Part shown: positions 37,401 to 49,300 of the stretch, in pieces | Numbering within the stretch: the stretch's first letter is position 1 | How the letters are laid out: each line of letters opens with the position of its first letter | Assembly: GCA_947044405.1 (NCBI GenBank) | Contig: CAMRHE010000063.1 | Coordinates: forward strand, 5,823,501-5,887,500 | Source of the DNA: Leptodactylus fallax | Taxonomy: Eukaryota; Chordata; Amphibia; Anura; Leptodactylidae | Length of the DNA: 64,000 bases | Direction of reading: 5' to 3' | Program-made: the position numbers and the translations under genes | The notes under the pieces: model-generated | Databases searched by the model: none | Told to the model about the DNA's origin: nothing | The model's input: the letters and a program-made list of their open reading frames with translations, nothing else

Positions 37401-37860
37401 GAGACCTACTTTCCAAGTCCCTCTGGAATAATAACTTGCATTGTTTTTGTCCTCGAGTACATAATACTGATTTCGACAAGTATCCATTGTAATCTTAATG
37501 CCTCAGATTATATATATATATTTAAATTATAAAAGGAAATATTGCCTATGGATTGTTGCTTTAAAGTGTATTTCCACCCAAATCATATATATATACATGG
37601 ATATCTTCAGCAATGGGGTGAAAATATAACTGGAGGCCATTTTTAAAAAATAATCACCCTTATACTAAATCAAGACGGTCGTATTGTGCCCATATTTTAG
37701 TGTCCCTACTATGACCAAAAGACATGGGTTATCCCTTGTTCAAGAGGACCAAACCTAGTCAAACCTATCATGTATGGTCATGGTATGACACTTGTAGTAT
37801 AAATACTAAAATATGGCCATCTTAACATACCATTGACCTGATATTTGTGGACCAAATGCT
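34446..37860. other. Non-coding DNA downstream of TSPAN9
   Basis: No exon recognised. A T run lies at 35,258-35,270, and AATAAA on the minus strand at 35,221-35,226 could be a distal TSPAN9 poly(A) signal. Confidence 0.35.
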
Positions 37861-38260
37861 TCAAAGGGGTTGTCCAGTCAGTATAAAAAAAAAAAAAAGT
37901 TAAAAATGACTGAAAAAAAAAGTCATACATACACCACCGATCCCCTGGTGCTCCCGTTCTGATGTTTCCTGGGTGCCCCACTGGTCTCTTTATCCTGGTC
38001 GGTCTCATTATGGAAATGTGACCGCCCAGTAAACCAATGGTTGAGGTGGGTCAGTGATTGGCTAAGTGGTCGCATTTCTGTACTGAGAGGGATCAAAAAT
38101 TAAAGGGAGTATCGCCAAAACCCAGAATATCAATCCCTGCAGATAGATAGGTTACGGTCACTTGGATCAAAAGTGTTTTTCCCTTGTGAAATGGAGCCCC
38201 CGTTACCAAGATATTGTTGTTTTTGTCAACAAGGACATTGCCTCTTGCCTCTTATTTTTT
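37861..38260. repeat. Two T2-like MITE fragments
   Basis: 37,861 reads TCAAAGGGGTTGTCCAGTCA, one T2-like end. 38,098 reads ATTAAAGGGAGTATCGCC with GATAGATAGGTTACGGTCAC, matching the left half of the complete element at 61,936-62,268. Confidence 0.6.
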
Positions 38261-39297
38261 AATCCATTTTGACAATTTTTTAAGAAAAAAACTTTTACTG
38301 AAGAGACAACCCCTTCGAAGTGGGACCCAAATTAAGATTCGTATAGGGTCATTCTGTCCAGGCTGATGAAGCTATATTATACCTCCAGCTGTGTGGGTGA
38401 AGGGAAGTGACAATTACTCAATGCACATTTTGTGCTCAGGATAGTAGTTGTCACATCTTAGTACATCGTTTAGGTGGAACAACACTTTAAAATGACAAAA
38501 GTGACATTTGAATCCAATACAAGACTATAAAAATAACTCAATATAATCAATATACCTTTACATCGTAAAAAACAAGTAACATCTTTGATGCAAACCTTAC
38601 TTTTGGTTAGCTGAAGGTAACTTGGCTATGATATATAAACTGAAAATTTCTCGATTATTACATTGTATCCGACGTATCAACATTAATGCTCATTTCGGAA
38701 ACCTACTTACTGCAGGTGCATCCTTTAAAGATCACACAGAACTTTGTAGTTTTGTGGTTAAAATAATATCAGTGGAAAATGAACCAAAAAAAAAAAAGAG
38801 CAAAAATAAAGAAAAACGAATCGTCCAAAAACATGTCAATGAAAACGCTAGTCCTAATCAGAGTAACAAAAACATGTCCCATAAGGTACAAAAAAATTTC
38901 AGTCCATTCCATGCAAACCGGCCCTTATCACTGATGCGGAGGGGCTCCAGTTTTCAATGGCTTCCATAAGTCACCCATTATGTAGTGTTCTTCACCTATA
39001 TTTTTGCAATTCAAAAATGTCCCAGAAGCATAAGCATATCCATCATGTATTGGTAGGAGTCTTAAGTGTATTAGTAAGCAAAGCTCAATCTTTTCGAGAC
39101 GTTCAAGAAGAGTGTTAGAGCGAGAAACTGGCTCTAAGCATTTCCTTTCTTCTTTGGCAAATTAATAGCAGGTGTAAAAACAGGTAACGGTAAAGTTTCG
39201 TCTGTGACGTAGTCTGGTGACCAATGTTCCGATTCCTTGGTTCTTGACATTGTTTATGGCAAAGTATATTTATACAAATGTTTTTTTCGAGAAGCCC
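38258..39297 (-). other. TSPAN9: Probable TSPAN9 3' UTR (extent uncertain)
   Basis: Sequence directly after the TAA. On the minus strand the first plausible poly(A) signal is ATTAAA at 38258-38263, about 1.0 kb from the stop. A canonical AATAAA at 35221-35226 would give about a 4.1-kb UTR, closer in size to the long UTR of mammalian TSPAN9. The choice cannot be made from sequence alone. The longer version would include MITE fragments near 37,861 and 38,098. Confidence 0.4.
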
Positions 39298-39369
39298 TTA
39301 GGCGTCATATTTTTTGCCAGTCCTGTGGATTTGCTGGAAGAGGGTCATAGAAAAGGCCATTCCGAGTAT
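39298..39369 (-). CDS. TSPAN9: TSPAN9 terminal coding exon: end of TM4 and C-terminal tail, with stop
   Basis: 72 coding bp (23 residues and TAA). It starts [15 protein letters not shown] and ends GKKYDA, a short cytoplasmic tail diagnostic for TSPAN9. The acceptor follows CTTTTTCAG. It lies 8.1 kb downstream of the preceding exon. Confidence 0.96.
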   Translation of the reverse strand: MLGMAFSMTLFQQIHRTGKKYDA

Positions 39370-42300
39370 CTGAAAAAGTAGACAAATGGAATTAAGTCAA
39401 TATTAGAAACCTCGTGTGGATAAACGCGTTCAATTTATACATTGGGATTACTTTGTTTCCTGGCCTGTTGCTTTGGTACTGGTATCCAAGGCACAGTAAA
39501 TCTGTTTACGTAGTAACGTATTTATGAAGGTTAAAAAAAGATGTGTCTGTCAAAGTTTTGTTAATTCCCTTGACTCCTGTAATTATATTGATCCGGAGAT
39601 GGTTGGATGAAGGACCTTGGTTCAATTATTTCAAGTACTCGATGTAAAGGACAACAATAACTTCTCTCTTGGCTCAGAAATTGAAATCTGATCTCTTAAT
39701 ACCAGGGAACGCGTTCTTCTACAGACCCTAAACCAGAAATTTTATCTCCCCATAGTGAAATGTATGATGTATTTAAATGAAGGGTCTCGAATATCCGTCT
39801 GTAAAAATAGAACGATAAGACAATCTTTCATAGGACAGGGATGTCCTCTCATAAAAATGTCTTTCGCATCTGTTGAGGAAAAAAGACTAACAATGGGAGC
39901 GGAGACAGAGCTTAGAGAGCATCGGATCAAAGGACTGGCTACGGTTTTGAGGATTTTGGTCTCCTCTGTTTGGTTTATGGAGCTTTTAAACTTCTGTCCA
40001 AATTTCCTGACATATGAGAGAAATGTCTTTACATTCAACTGGGGTTGTTCCTCACTTACATGAGTGAGCCTGTGACCCGTAATACAAATGAGCTTGTGAG
40101 CCAATGGGCCACTACAGGATTTACTATACCTATGATGGAGGACAGTTGGGAAATACCCCGGTAGTTCCTTCAAAATTCAACAGATGGCTATTACTGAGTC
40201 CAGCTTTTACATCTCCAGGATATGGATATGTGTTCTGAACAGGGAGAGTGGAGGAAGTTGCCATATGTCTCCCGAGAAATAGAAGGATCGAGCATGTTGA
40301 TATCAAACATGCCTGACCCTCCTCTTCCTGAGATCTGCCGTAGAGTTAGAAGGCCCACATACACAGTAGATGGTTAGTGGCAGGTTTGGTTGACATACAT
40401 CTAATGTGCATGGTCAGCTTTAGACTCCATGTACCATGGAGGCCACACCATACCCTAGTTCCAAACTTCCCAGTGAAACTGGCATAGTATCAGCAAGACA
40501 GGGCAATTACTACAGACTAGTTTAGATTCTTGACCATCTCTTTAGAAGCCATTTCTAGCCTTACACTACGTTCATACCTGCATCAGAGTTTCCATTCTCC
40601 GGGCCCTAAACAGGACCAGAAGAATGGAAAAATGGTCATTCTAATGACGAACAGCAATAGATTCTGAAGGACCTCACTGACAAAAAGGAGGTCCATTCGA
40701 TTCGTGTTATTTTTTACAGCAGTCAGCCTTACAAGACTTTTGCTTCCGGGATTTCTGACAGACTCTGTACCAAAGACTCTGTCACAGATATGAACGTGGT
40801 CCTACTAGACCTCAATACTTGACCAGGTATGACTAAGCAAAAAAAGTCAATCCGAGTATGGAGAGTCTTTAGTTGCTGTACAAGACCACCCAACATATTG
40901 AAACTATTCTTGCCAAAGGCATAACTTGAGGTTCATGGGCACCAATGCAAAATATGTAACACATGCCCTCCATAAGAGATGCGGCAAAGGGGCCTTTGGG
41001 CAGTATCAGAAACTAGGGCTTGGGTGACATTTGGGAGTCTACACCTGCAGCACCACCAGCGTAAAATGTAGTGTTAGTTTGAAGATATCCTACCAACATC
41101 TGACGATAACTACCATAAGAGAACAAGTAGCATGTATTCATTTCGTATATTTACCAGGTACCCATATCATCTCCACCTAGTATCATAAAGACTTGCTTGT
41201 TAGCAAGATAATAAGAGGACATTGAGATCCCATCGGGTCAACTGAGGGCATCTTGAGGCGAAATTCTACAAACAGCTAATGGTCCAATCGATTTTCATCT
41301 GTCCATTACTCGGCACAAGAGCTTTTTTACAATGTAGTATTGCGGTTATGACAACGTGCATGGGCGGCATCCTTCAATTAATAAACTGTGATGTTTCTGT
41401 TCCCTTAATTTAACAATTACATTTTGTCATTTGCTCCAATTATCCACAATCACTATATTCCAGATGAGGCAGAGCCGCACTGGCTGAATCCATTGTTTAA
41501 GAAGCTAAAAATTAGGCAAGAAAAATAATCTGGCTGTGCTGAAATCTTACATTGCCGGAGGGATTAAAATCATTTCCTGCACATAAATGCTGATTGCTAC
41601 AAATGCTGACAGTAGACTAGAACAAGGAGCCGGGCAGGCAGCGAGAGAGTGGGAATGCATCATAGAACATGCAGACATCTCGCACATGGTTTGTGGTTTC
41701 GGCAAGATTAATTTTGACCATATTTAGTAATTATCGTCAATGGGTCTTATTGTCTTTCATGGGACTTCAATATTCAAGAATATGTCCATTATGGCACTTC
41801 GCAGTCCAATTGGTTGAGAGCCATCATGTGATAGATAGGACTCTTGTTGGTCTAGACTGTGACCATGATGTCTTTTCAGTTCTGACTGGCCAAGAGGAAC
41901 CATGTGGTCATGTCTGGGACTCCTTTGGCCACAAAAATGAATGTGATGTCCCATTTTATTTATTATGGCCTAATACCAGCTGTCTCAGACTGGGAAAAGT
42001 TTGACTGTGGTGTCATACTAGGGTTCATTGGTCTACTTAAAGAATGGTTGTGAGGGCCAACTGTCAATCTATACAAGATCCTAGTGGCAAGTGACCCTAG
42101 TAGCTCCAAAGTCACCTCTAAATGGGGTTGTTTTCCTCTAGATCGTCAGGGTCAATTATTGTGTAAGAACCTGTGCCCACTGGAGGAGGCCAGTCTAATT
42201 CTTGTTGGACTTTTGACTAGTGGCTAGAAAACAGATATCAGTTTGGAAAAGCACTTTTTTACCTTGACTGTCTATAATCTTGGGAACTTGTAAAACAATT

Positions 42301-44390
42301 ACATCTAGGTTAAAAGGACGGTCAAACATGACGTAACATCTGTATTCAGTGGTTTACAGAATCTTTTAAAATTGTGTCTCCTGAAGTTGGCTCCCACAAC
42401 GTGAAACAAGGGTGATGCTAGGGCGTTGGGCATGTGATCCAAGTACTACGTACAAGAGGAGTGCCCACACACCTTTCTGCCTCGACAAAGATATAAGGGA
42501 CAAGGATAGGGCAAGGAACTTGATTTTTTTTTCGCAGGTAAAGGAACTATTTTAATCTCAGACTAAACCCTGCTACATCTATAGAATAACCTTTATATTA
42601 CAGTATTATTGGGGTGGGTAGTGGTGGATGGACCATTTAAAGGCAAACTTTTAGCAGGATATACCCCTAAAACTGCTCACGCCACTGTTTGGACCTGAAA
42701 AGAACTTTGTAAAGTCATATCCATACTTCATAAAAAGTAAAAACTCCTGCGCTGAATGAAAATGAAGGCTCCAGTCCCCAGTGGGTGTATCTGGACCATC
42801 TAAGTGTCCTGTCAATCTTCTTAAGTCCACCTCAAGTCCGTTAATTGTCATGGTGACTTCTACAACATCATTCATATGCTTAAAAGTGAAAATACCTTAT
42901 AAAAATACTATGAAAAATTCCCGTGCTGTATGCCAAGGAATTCTCAAGTATCTTCTGGTTGTATCTGGGTGCATCAATTTACACAGAGCTGAAAGCCGGC
43001 GCATGCGCAGTGTCTTTACCCTTGTGTGGACAGTGAGTTCACTTGTAGTCTTAACATGCGCTGGCCGCAAGCTCACTTGGGTTATCGGGATATATATGTG
43101 CACCAAAATTGCTTACTTAGTCATTACAAGAGCAAACACTCTGCACATGCGCAGGTTTTCGTGCATCTTGTGGATGATGTTCTAAGTATCACTCAATGGG
43201 GTGGGTTTATAAAGATGGACCAGGACACTTAGACAGTCTGGATACACCAGTGGACACTTGAACCTTCATTTGTGGACGTTGTAGAGTAGATATAACTTTA
43301 GAAAACTTTTTTTTAAGGTCACGAGCGCTGGTGGTTTATAGGAGTAAATTCTGCTGACAGGTGAAGTAACCTGTGAAATAGAAGCCGGTCTCATTACCCC
43401 TGCACTATATGTCTGTCCCATACCATGATATGGTGGTCACAGCTCAGAGATGAAGTAACGTCTACCATAACTCTTCAAAGAGACCGGCTTCTATCTTTAG
43501 AAACTGTATCAGTGGAAAGGTTCATCTTTGTAAAGGTTAAACGAGGCATACATTACCCATCCAGGAGCTGCGGATACGCGGCGCACCGTCTTATGCCTCA
43601 TATACATTTCACACCAAAGGTATTTGGCTTTAAATAAAGTTTAATTGAGCTTATAAACAATAAAGAAAAAGTGAGCGGCTTTAGGCAAATTTCGGCTCCT
43701 GCTTGCTCCATTGAGGTCGGATTAAAACAAAGTTAAATAACGCTATCTGCATAGAGGTGCTGTAAACCCAATCGACCGCACTGTAACGGCACATACTGCC
43801 ATATAAATATCCCCGCAATATATCGCAATCAAATCCACCACTGTGCAACTGCTGCACTGTAGAAAATGGCCGCCTACTGGTCAGTGAATTTTTATGCAAT
43901 TTTTTGCTTTTATTTTTGAAAAATGATCAATTTCTATAACAAATGATCCTATATCGTATGTGTTAGTCATGCATCTTGACCCAGTTTTTAGCGCTGTGAA
44001 GCTTATATTAGTTTATAGGGCATTTATTATAGCTCCTCAGATTGGCAGTGCCACAAAGGACCCTGCAGGGCAGTCATATTTCAGTGAATGATTTGCAGGA
44101 AGAGACAAGTGACCTATTTAAAAAAAAAAATGAGTAGGAGATGGTAGGAGAATACGGTTTTGGCAGTCAGCAAATTTTTTGAAGATGACTCTATAGAGAC
44201 AGGGCTATGTTTGCCCTTAACATGGCTCAAGGGGCACTAGAGGGGATGTATATAATACCGGCATGTAACAGATAATAAGGACACATAGGCACATACAGTG
44301 CACTGGAAGTACATCTGGAATTGCATTAAGTTTTGCAATAGGCACTTGAATATGTGGAAAAATTTACCTGCACTTGAGGAATATCTATCC

Positions 44391-44436
<46 letters not shown>

Positions 44437-45126
44437 ATCTAAACTAGAGATGAGCGAAGTTTTAAAAAATTCGATTTGGCAACTTCGCCAAATTTTCCAA
44501 TACGATTCTATTTGAATTAAATTGTGGCAAATCGCGTTAAAAAAACAGCTATTTCCTGGCTGCAGAGAGCCGGGGTGGGCAGCAAAATGGCGGAAGCCCT
44601 TGGATGTCGCGATCATGTTTAACCGCGGCATCCAAGGTGTTAAAACCCTGCCGATCGGTTATCGAGCAGGGTGTTAGGTGTCAGTTACAGCTAACACCCG
44701 ATCCCAATGCCGTGGGCACTCAGGAAGGGGTTAAAGGGCTGTGACATCACAGGGCTGGCTGCTGATTGGCTGCACGCATGGCATTGTGGGTGATCCCGCA
44801 TTCCCAGAGTTCCTTCCCCCATGTCCTAACATGTGCAGAAGCCATTTAAAAAAAAAATGCGACTCGTTACCACGAAGCGTGAGGAAATCCGGATTCGATG
44901 TGAATTGAATATTTCCTGAAATTCGGATTGAATTCCACTTCATCAGCTTCGATTCGCTCATTTCTAATCTAAAGAATAAACCGGGCAGCACTCCAAAAAC
45001 AAGTAAAAAAAAGTGGGTACTTTATAAATTTATATAATTTTCACTTATTTTTGGAGTGCTGCCTAGTTTACTGTTTAGATTTATAGATTGGGACCCTACT
45101 CTATTACCTATGTGGTGTTTATTTAG

Positions 45127-45168
<42 letters not shown>

Positions 45169-45399
45169 CATATCTATCTATCTATCTATCTATCTATCCA
45201 TCTCCTATCTATCTATCTATCTAGTTTCAATCTATATATTTATTTATCTATTTATGCATTACCAATCTATCTAACTAATATCAATCTATGTATCTATTTA
45301 TCTGTCTAACATATATCTACTAATCTTTCTTGTAACAACTTACTTCTATCTCTATTTTACTATCTATCATCTACTTATCTATCTATCTATCTATCTATC

Positions 45400-45447
<48 letters not shown>

Positions 45448-45619
45448 AGTACAATGATGTCAAGAGCAGCACCATGTATAGAATCCTTGGAATAAATCCA
45501 CATCACTTTCTATTCATCAATTTGTAGTGCTGCCTGTTCCCTTTCTATCTATCTATCTATCTATCTATCTCACTCTATCTATCTATCTCACCTCATATCT
45601 ATCTATCTATCTATCTATC

Positions 45620-45650
<31 letters not shown>

Positions 45651-45767
45651 CCTATCTATCTATCTATCTATCTCACCTCTATCTATCTATCTATCTCATC
45701 TCATATCTATCTATCTATCTATCTATCTATCTCACCTCTATCTATCTATCTATCTATCTATCTCACC

Positions 45768-45841
<74 letters not shown>

Positions 45842-45881
45842 CACCTCTATCTATCTATCTATCTATCTATCTCACCTCACC

Positions 45882-45924
<43 letters not shown>

Positions 45925-45932
45925 CATCTACC

Positions 45933-45964
<32 letters not shown>

Positions 45965-45966
45965 CA

Positions 45967-46019
<53 letters not shown>

Positions 46020-46344
46020 CATATCTATGTACCAGTCTATTCCATACTTATTTCTCTCTCTCTAGCTCTCTTTCTCTCCGTGTATCATCAATCTCAGATC
46101 TATTCATCTGTCTCTCTTTCTCAGCGAACAATATTTTCTTCCTGTCTAAAGGCAACAAAAATGAAATTTTTAATAATGTATATCTGTCCCATAAGTGACC
46201 ACCTCATGCTGGTAGAGCAGCTGTGCTGGCTTCAGTCTGAAATTATATCTGCAGAGGGTAACAGCCACTTTATTGCTCCCCTAAACTGATTTCTCTGGGA
46301 AATATCCTATAAATATACAGCTTTACTGGGGAGTTTATATGAGA

Positions 46345-46376
<32 letters not shown>

Positions 46377-49300
46377 TTCTGGATTTTCCATGTTAAAAGG
46401 ATCGTATGATGTCAAACACCAACCTGGAATGGAAGTTTCTGATGCCGTTCTCCATTATTACTTTAGAGACAACTGGCTATTAGCAGGTATTCCGAGTTAT
46501 TGGTTTAGGATTCCCATTGGATCCTCATGAGTGGAGAATGGCTACAATATTATCTCTAGCTCTGGAGGACTCAGCACAACTGTGCATTATATGAACAGCC
46601 TGTTGATTTCAATACAATGTAATGCCTAATTTCCCCTGCGGAGGAGCTGTAGGGGATTTGCACATTTGTTGGCAGGTTTCCAAACAGATTGCAACTGATC
46701 ATTTGTGCAACAGGGCACTTTATGGTCAACCTATTGTCAGGGGATCCATCTAAAGATATAGTTCAAAGAGGTAAAAAAAAAAAGGTGAATCAATATTAAC
46801 AGTAAACTTTTGAGGGTCCTCTCCAAATTCCATCCCTGTGGAACCTGCAACAGAAAGCCGGAGCGGAGCTTCAGTTTTTTGCCATGGGTTTGCTTGGCTT
46901 AGTCTCAGACACAATGGGGGAAATATATTATCCCATCTATGCCAGTTTCGGGGCAAAGATGATTGATAATATGGTACACATATTTGGTGCAAGGGCCCTT
47001 TAGCACCTAGTTCGACACTTTCTATGAATGTGGGTGGAGAGTGGAGGGGGCTGGGGCACCTTGGCCCGATATAGATGATTCATGTCAGTTTTACAGGAAA
47101 TCTACGCCAGTTCCTGAAGGGCGTAGACTTCCATTCTCAGACACTGAGCCTCTTGTGCCTGTCGGGGCCTTGGGTGCACTAGTCAATAAATCTTCCACAA
47201 TGGATCAACACGAGCCTCGTGGTGGGTTCTGAGTCTGAACAATAGGAGGAAGATTCTTGTCAGAAATTGGAGCTGATTTCGTGGGGCAATCCAGATTTCT
47301 CTGTATGTACCAGCACATAACCCTAGAGGTAAGTACGTGGCTCCAAAATCACCTCCAAATGGAGAGGTCTTCTTCGGGAATTTTGGTGATCCACTACTGT
47401 GCAACAAAGTATCCTCTATAACTCTGCTGAGCCAGCTGACCCTAAATGTAGAACATGTAGAGCAGATAATAAAAGAATCAGCCTACGTACCTGTATTATA
47501 AGTATACACATCCCGATCGTTCCAAGGACATGCTTATTGTCATCAAACCACATCTTCACTTTCTCATAACAACCCTATAGACCAAAGCAAACATCACAGT
47601 TACTTGATATGTGAAGATGCATTTATCCTTGACCTCCTTCATTTACAAGTGTTTGCAAATAAGCAAAGGTCTAAAATACTCAAGAAAATGTCATGTTTAC
47701 AAAGAAATGTGTTCTAGCAAAAGCTGAAGAAACATAGAAAGATAAAACATCAGGACAACATAACAACTGCTCGGCTTTTACATTCTCTGTTTACACCATT
47801 CACTTTATACATCTAAGAGTCATGACAGGGGTTGTATAAGGCTAGCAAAGGAGCGAGTCAATGGGGTTGAACAGCAATACCCAATAGAGCCTGAATGGGG
47901 CCATTTCTGGAAAACGTAGCACCATTCGGGGCAAATTTCTTAAAACATGTAATTCTCCTCCTCCACTCTTTGCTCCAGGGATACCACTGTAGTGTACTGT
48001 AACACCACTGTAGTGCACTGTAATACCACCGTAGTGTACTGTAATACCACTGTAATACCACTGTAGTGTACTGTAATACCACTGTAGTGTACTGCTATAC
48101 CACTATAGTGTACTGTAACACCACTGTAGTGCACTGTAATACCACCGTAGTGTACTGTAACACCACTATAGTGTACTGTAATACCACTGTAGTGTACTGT
48201 AATACCACTGTAGTGCACTGTAATACCACCGTAGTGTACTGTAATACCACTGTAGTGTACTGCTATACCACTGTAGTGTACTGTAACACCACTGTAGTGC
48301 ACTGTAATACCACCGTAGTGTACTGTAACACCACTATAGTGTACTGTAATACCACTGTAGTGTACTGTAATACCACTGTAGTGTACATGTAAACTGAATT
48401 TAGCATGCTAAGCAGTAATGCCAAAAGGGTCAAGAGGGTAAAATTGGGGAAAAAGTGGTCAATTGGCCCATTTGGAAACCCAACTGGATGATACAAAGAT
48501 GATATTATGATCTTCTGTGAATATAAAGCAAAGATACATCTTTAATAGCTGTTGGCCGAATGCTCACTGGGCCAAAAGTTTTTCTCTCCATCTCCTCCCA
48601 TGCATATGTATGCTTGGCTTGGCTGAGAATGCAAGTGTTTTAAATGGAAGAGAGGTAGAAACTGCTGCCAGGCATCTCTTTCTACAATTTGTCTTCCCTG
48701 AGAAAATCAGAATAAAATTTGACGTCTCCGATCATTCTTTCCCATGATATCATGTGTTGGGAGAGAGTTGACACATCCGTGGTGGACTTTACTCTTATGC
48801 GTATGGACACCTTAGCAAAATATGTCTGATCAATGGCTAATTTTGTCTACAAATGGTGATTTTTTTTTCATTCATACTGTAATATACAACTGGACTGATA
48901 ACATTCGATGCAAGCGATGTCTAGATACGGATCATACAATATTAATGACACCTCGGAACAAGAGCAAGGGTTCCACCGCCTGGGACCTCTGAACAGTTGT
49001 CACTTCCCATACTGAGAGCCTCCTTAGTCATGGAGAAGTCAGAGTCAGCCAGCACTATGTTCCAAAGTACAGGAAAACCATTTTAGTGTATCCACGTCCA
49101 AATCATACTCACTGTCTTCCATACTAAGCTGGTTGAGTTGTGGCCACAATCTTGAGAGTTTTCCATACAGCATCGATCGGGAACTGTGTTCTCTCCCAGT
49201 ACCGGATACCAGTCAGTATAATCTGTCACTCCACAACAGTGCATCTGAAACCAACCCGAATAACCACATAAATATCTCCCCACAAACACAAACCAAATGG

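Noticed and set aside
39742..40173. 143-codon minus-strand frame in the TSPAN9 intron
   Set aside because: No recognisable domain, no splice context, and composition like the surrounding intron.
45527..46198. 223-codon frame rich in Tyr, Leu, Ser, Ile
   Set aside because: Translation of the TATC microsatellite.
47858..48496. Open frames on both strands over the 21-bp repeat
   Set aside because: The unit length is a multiple of three; no other coding evidence.
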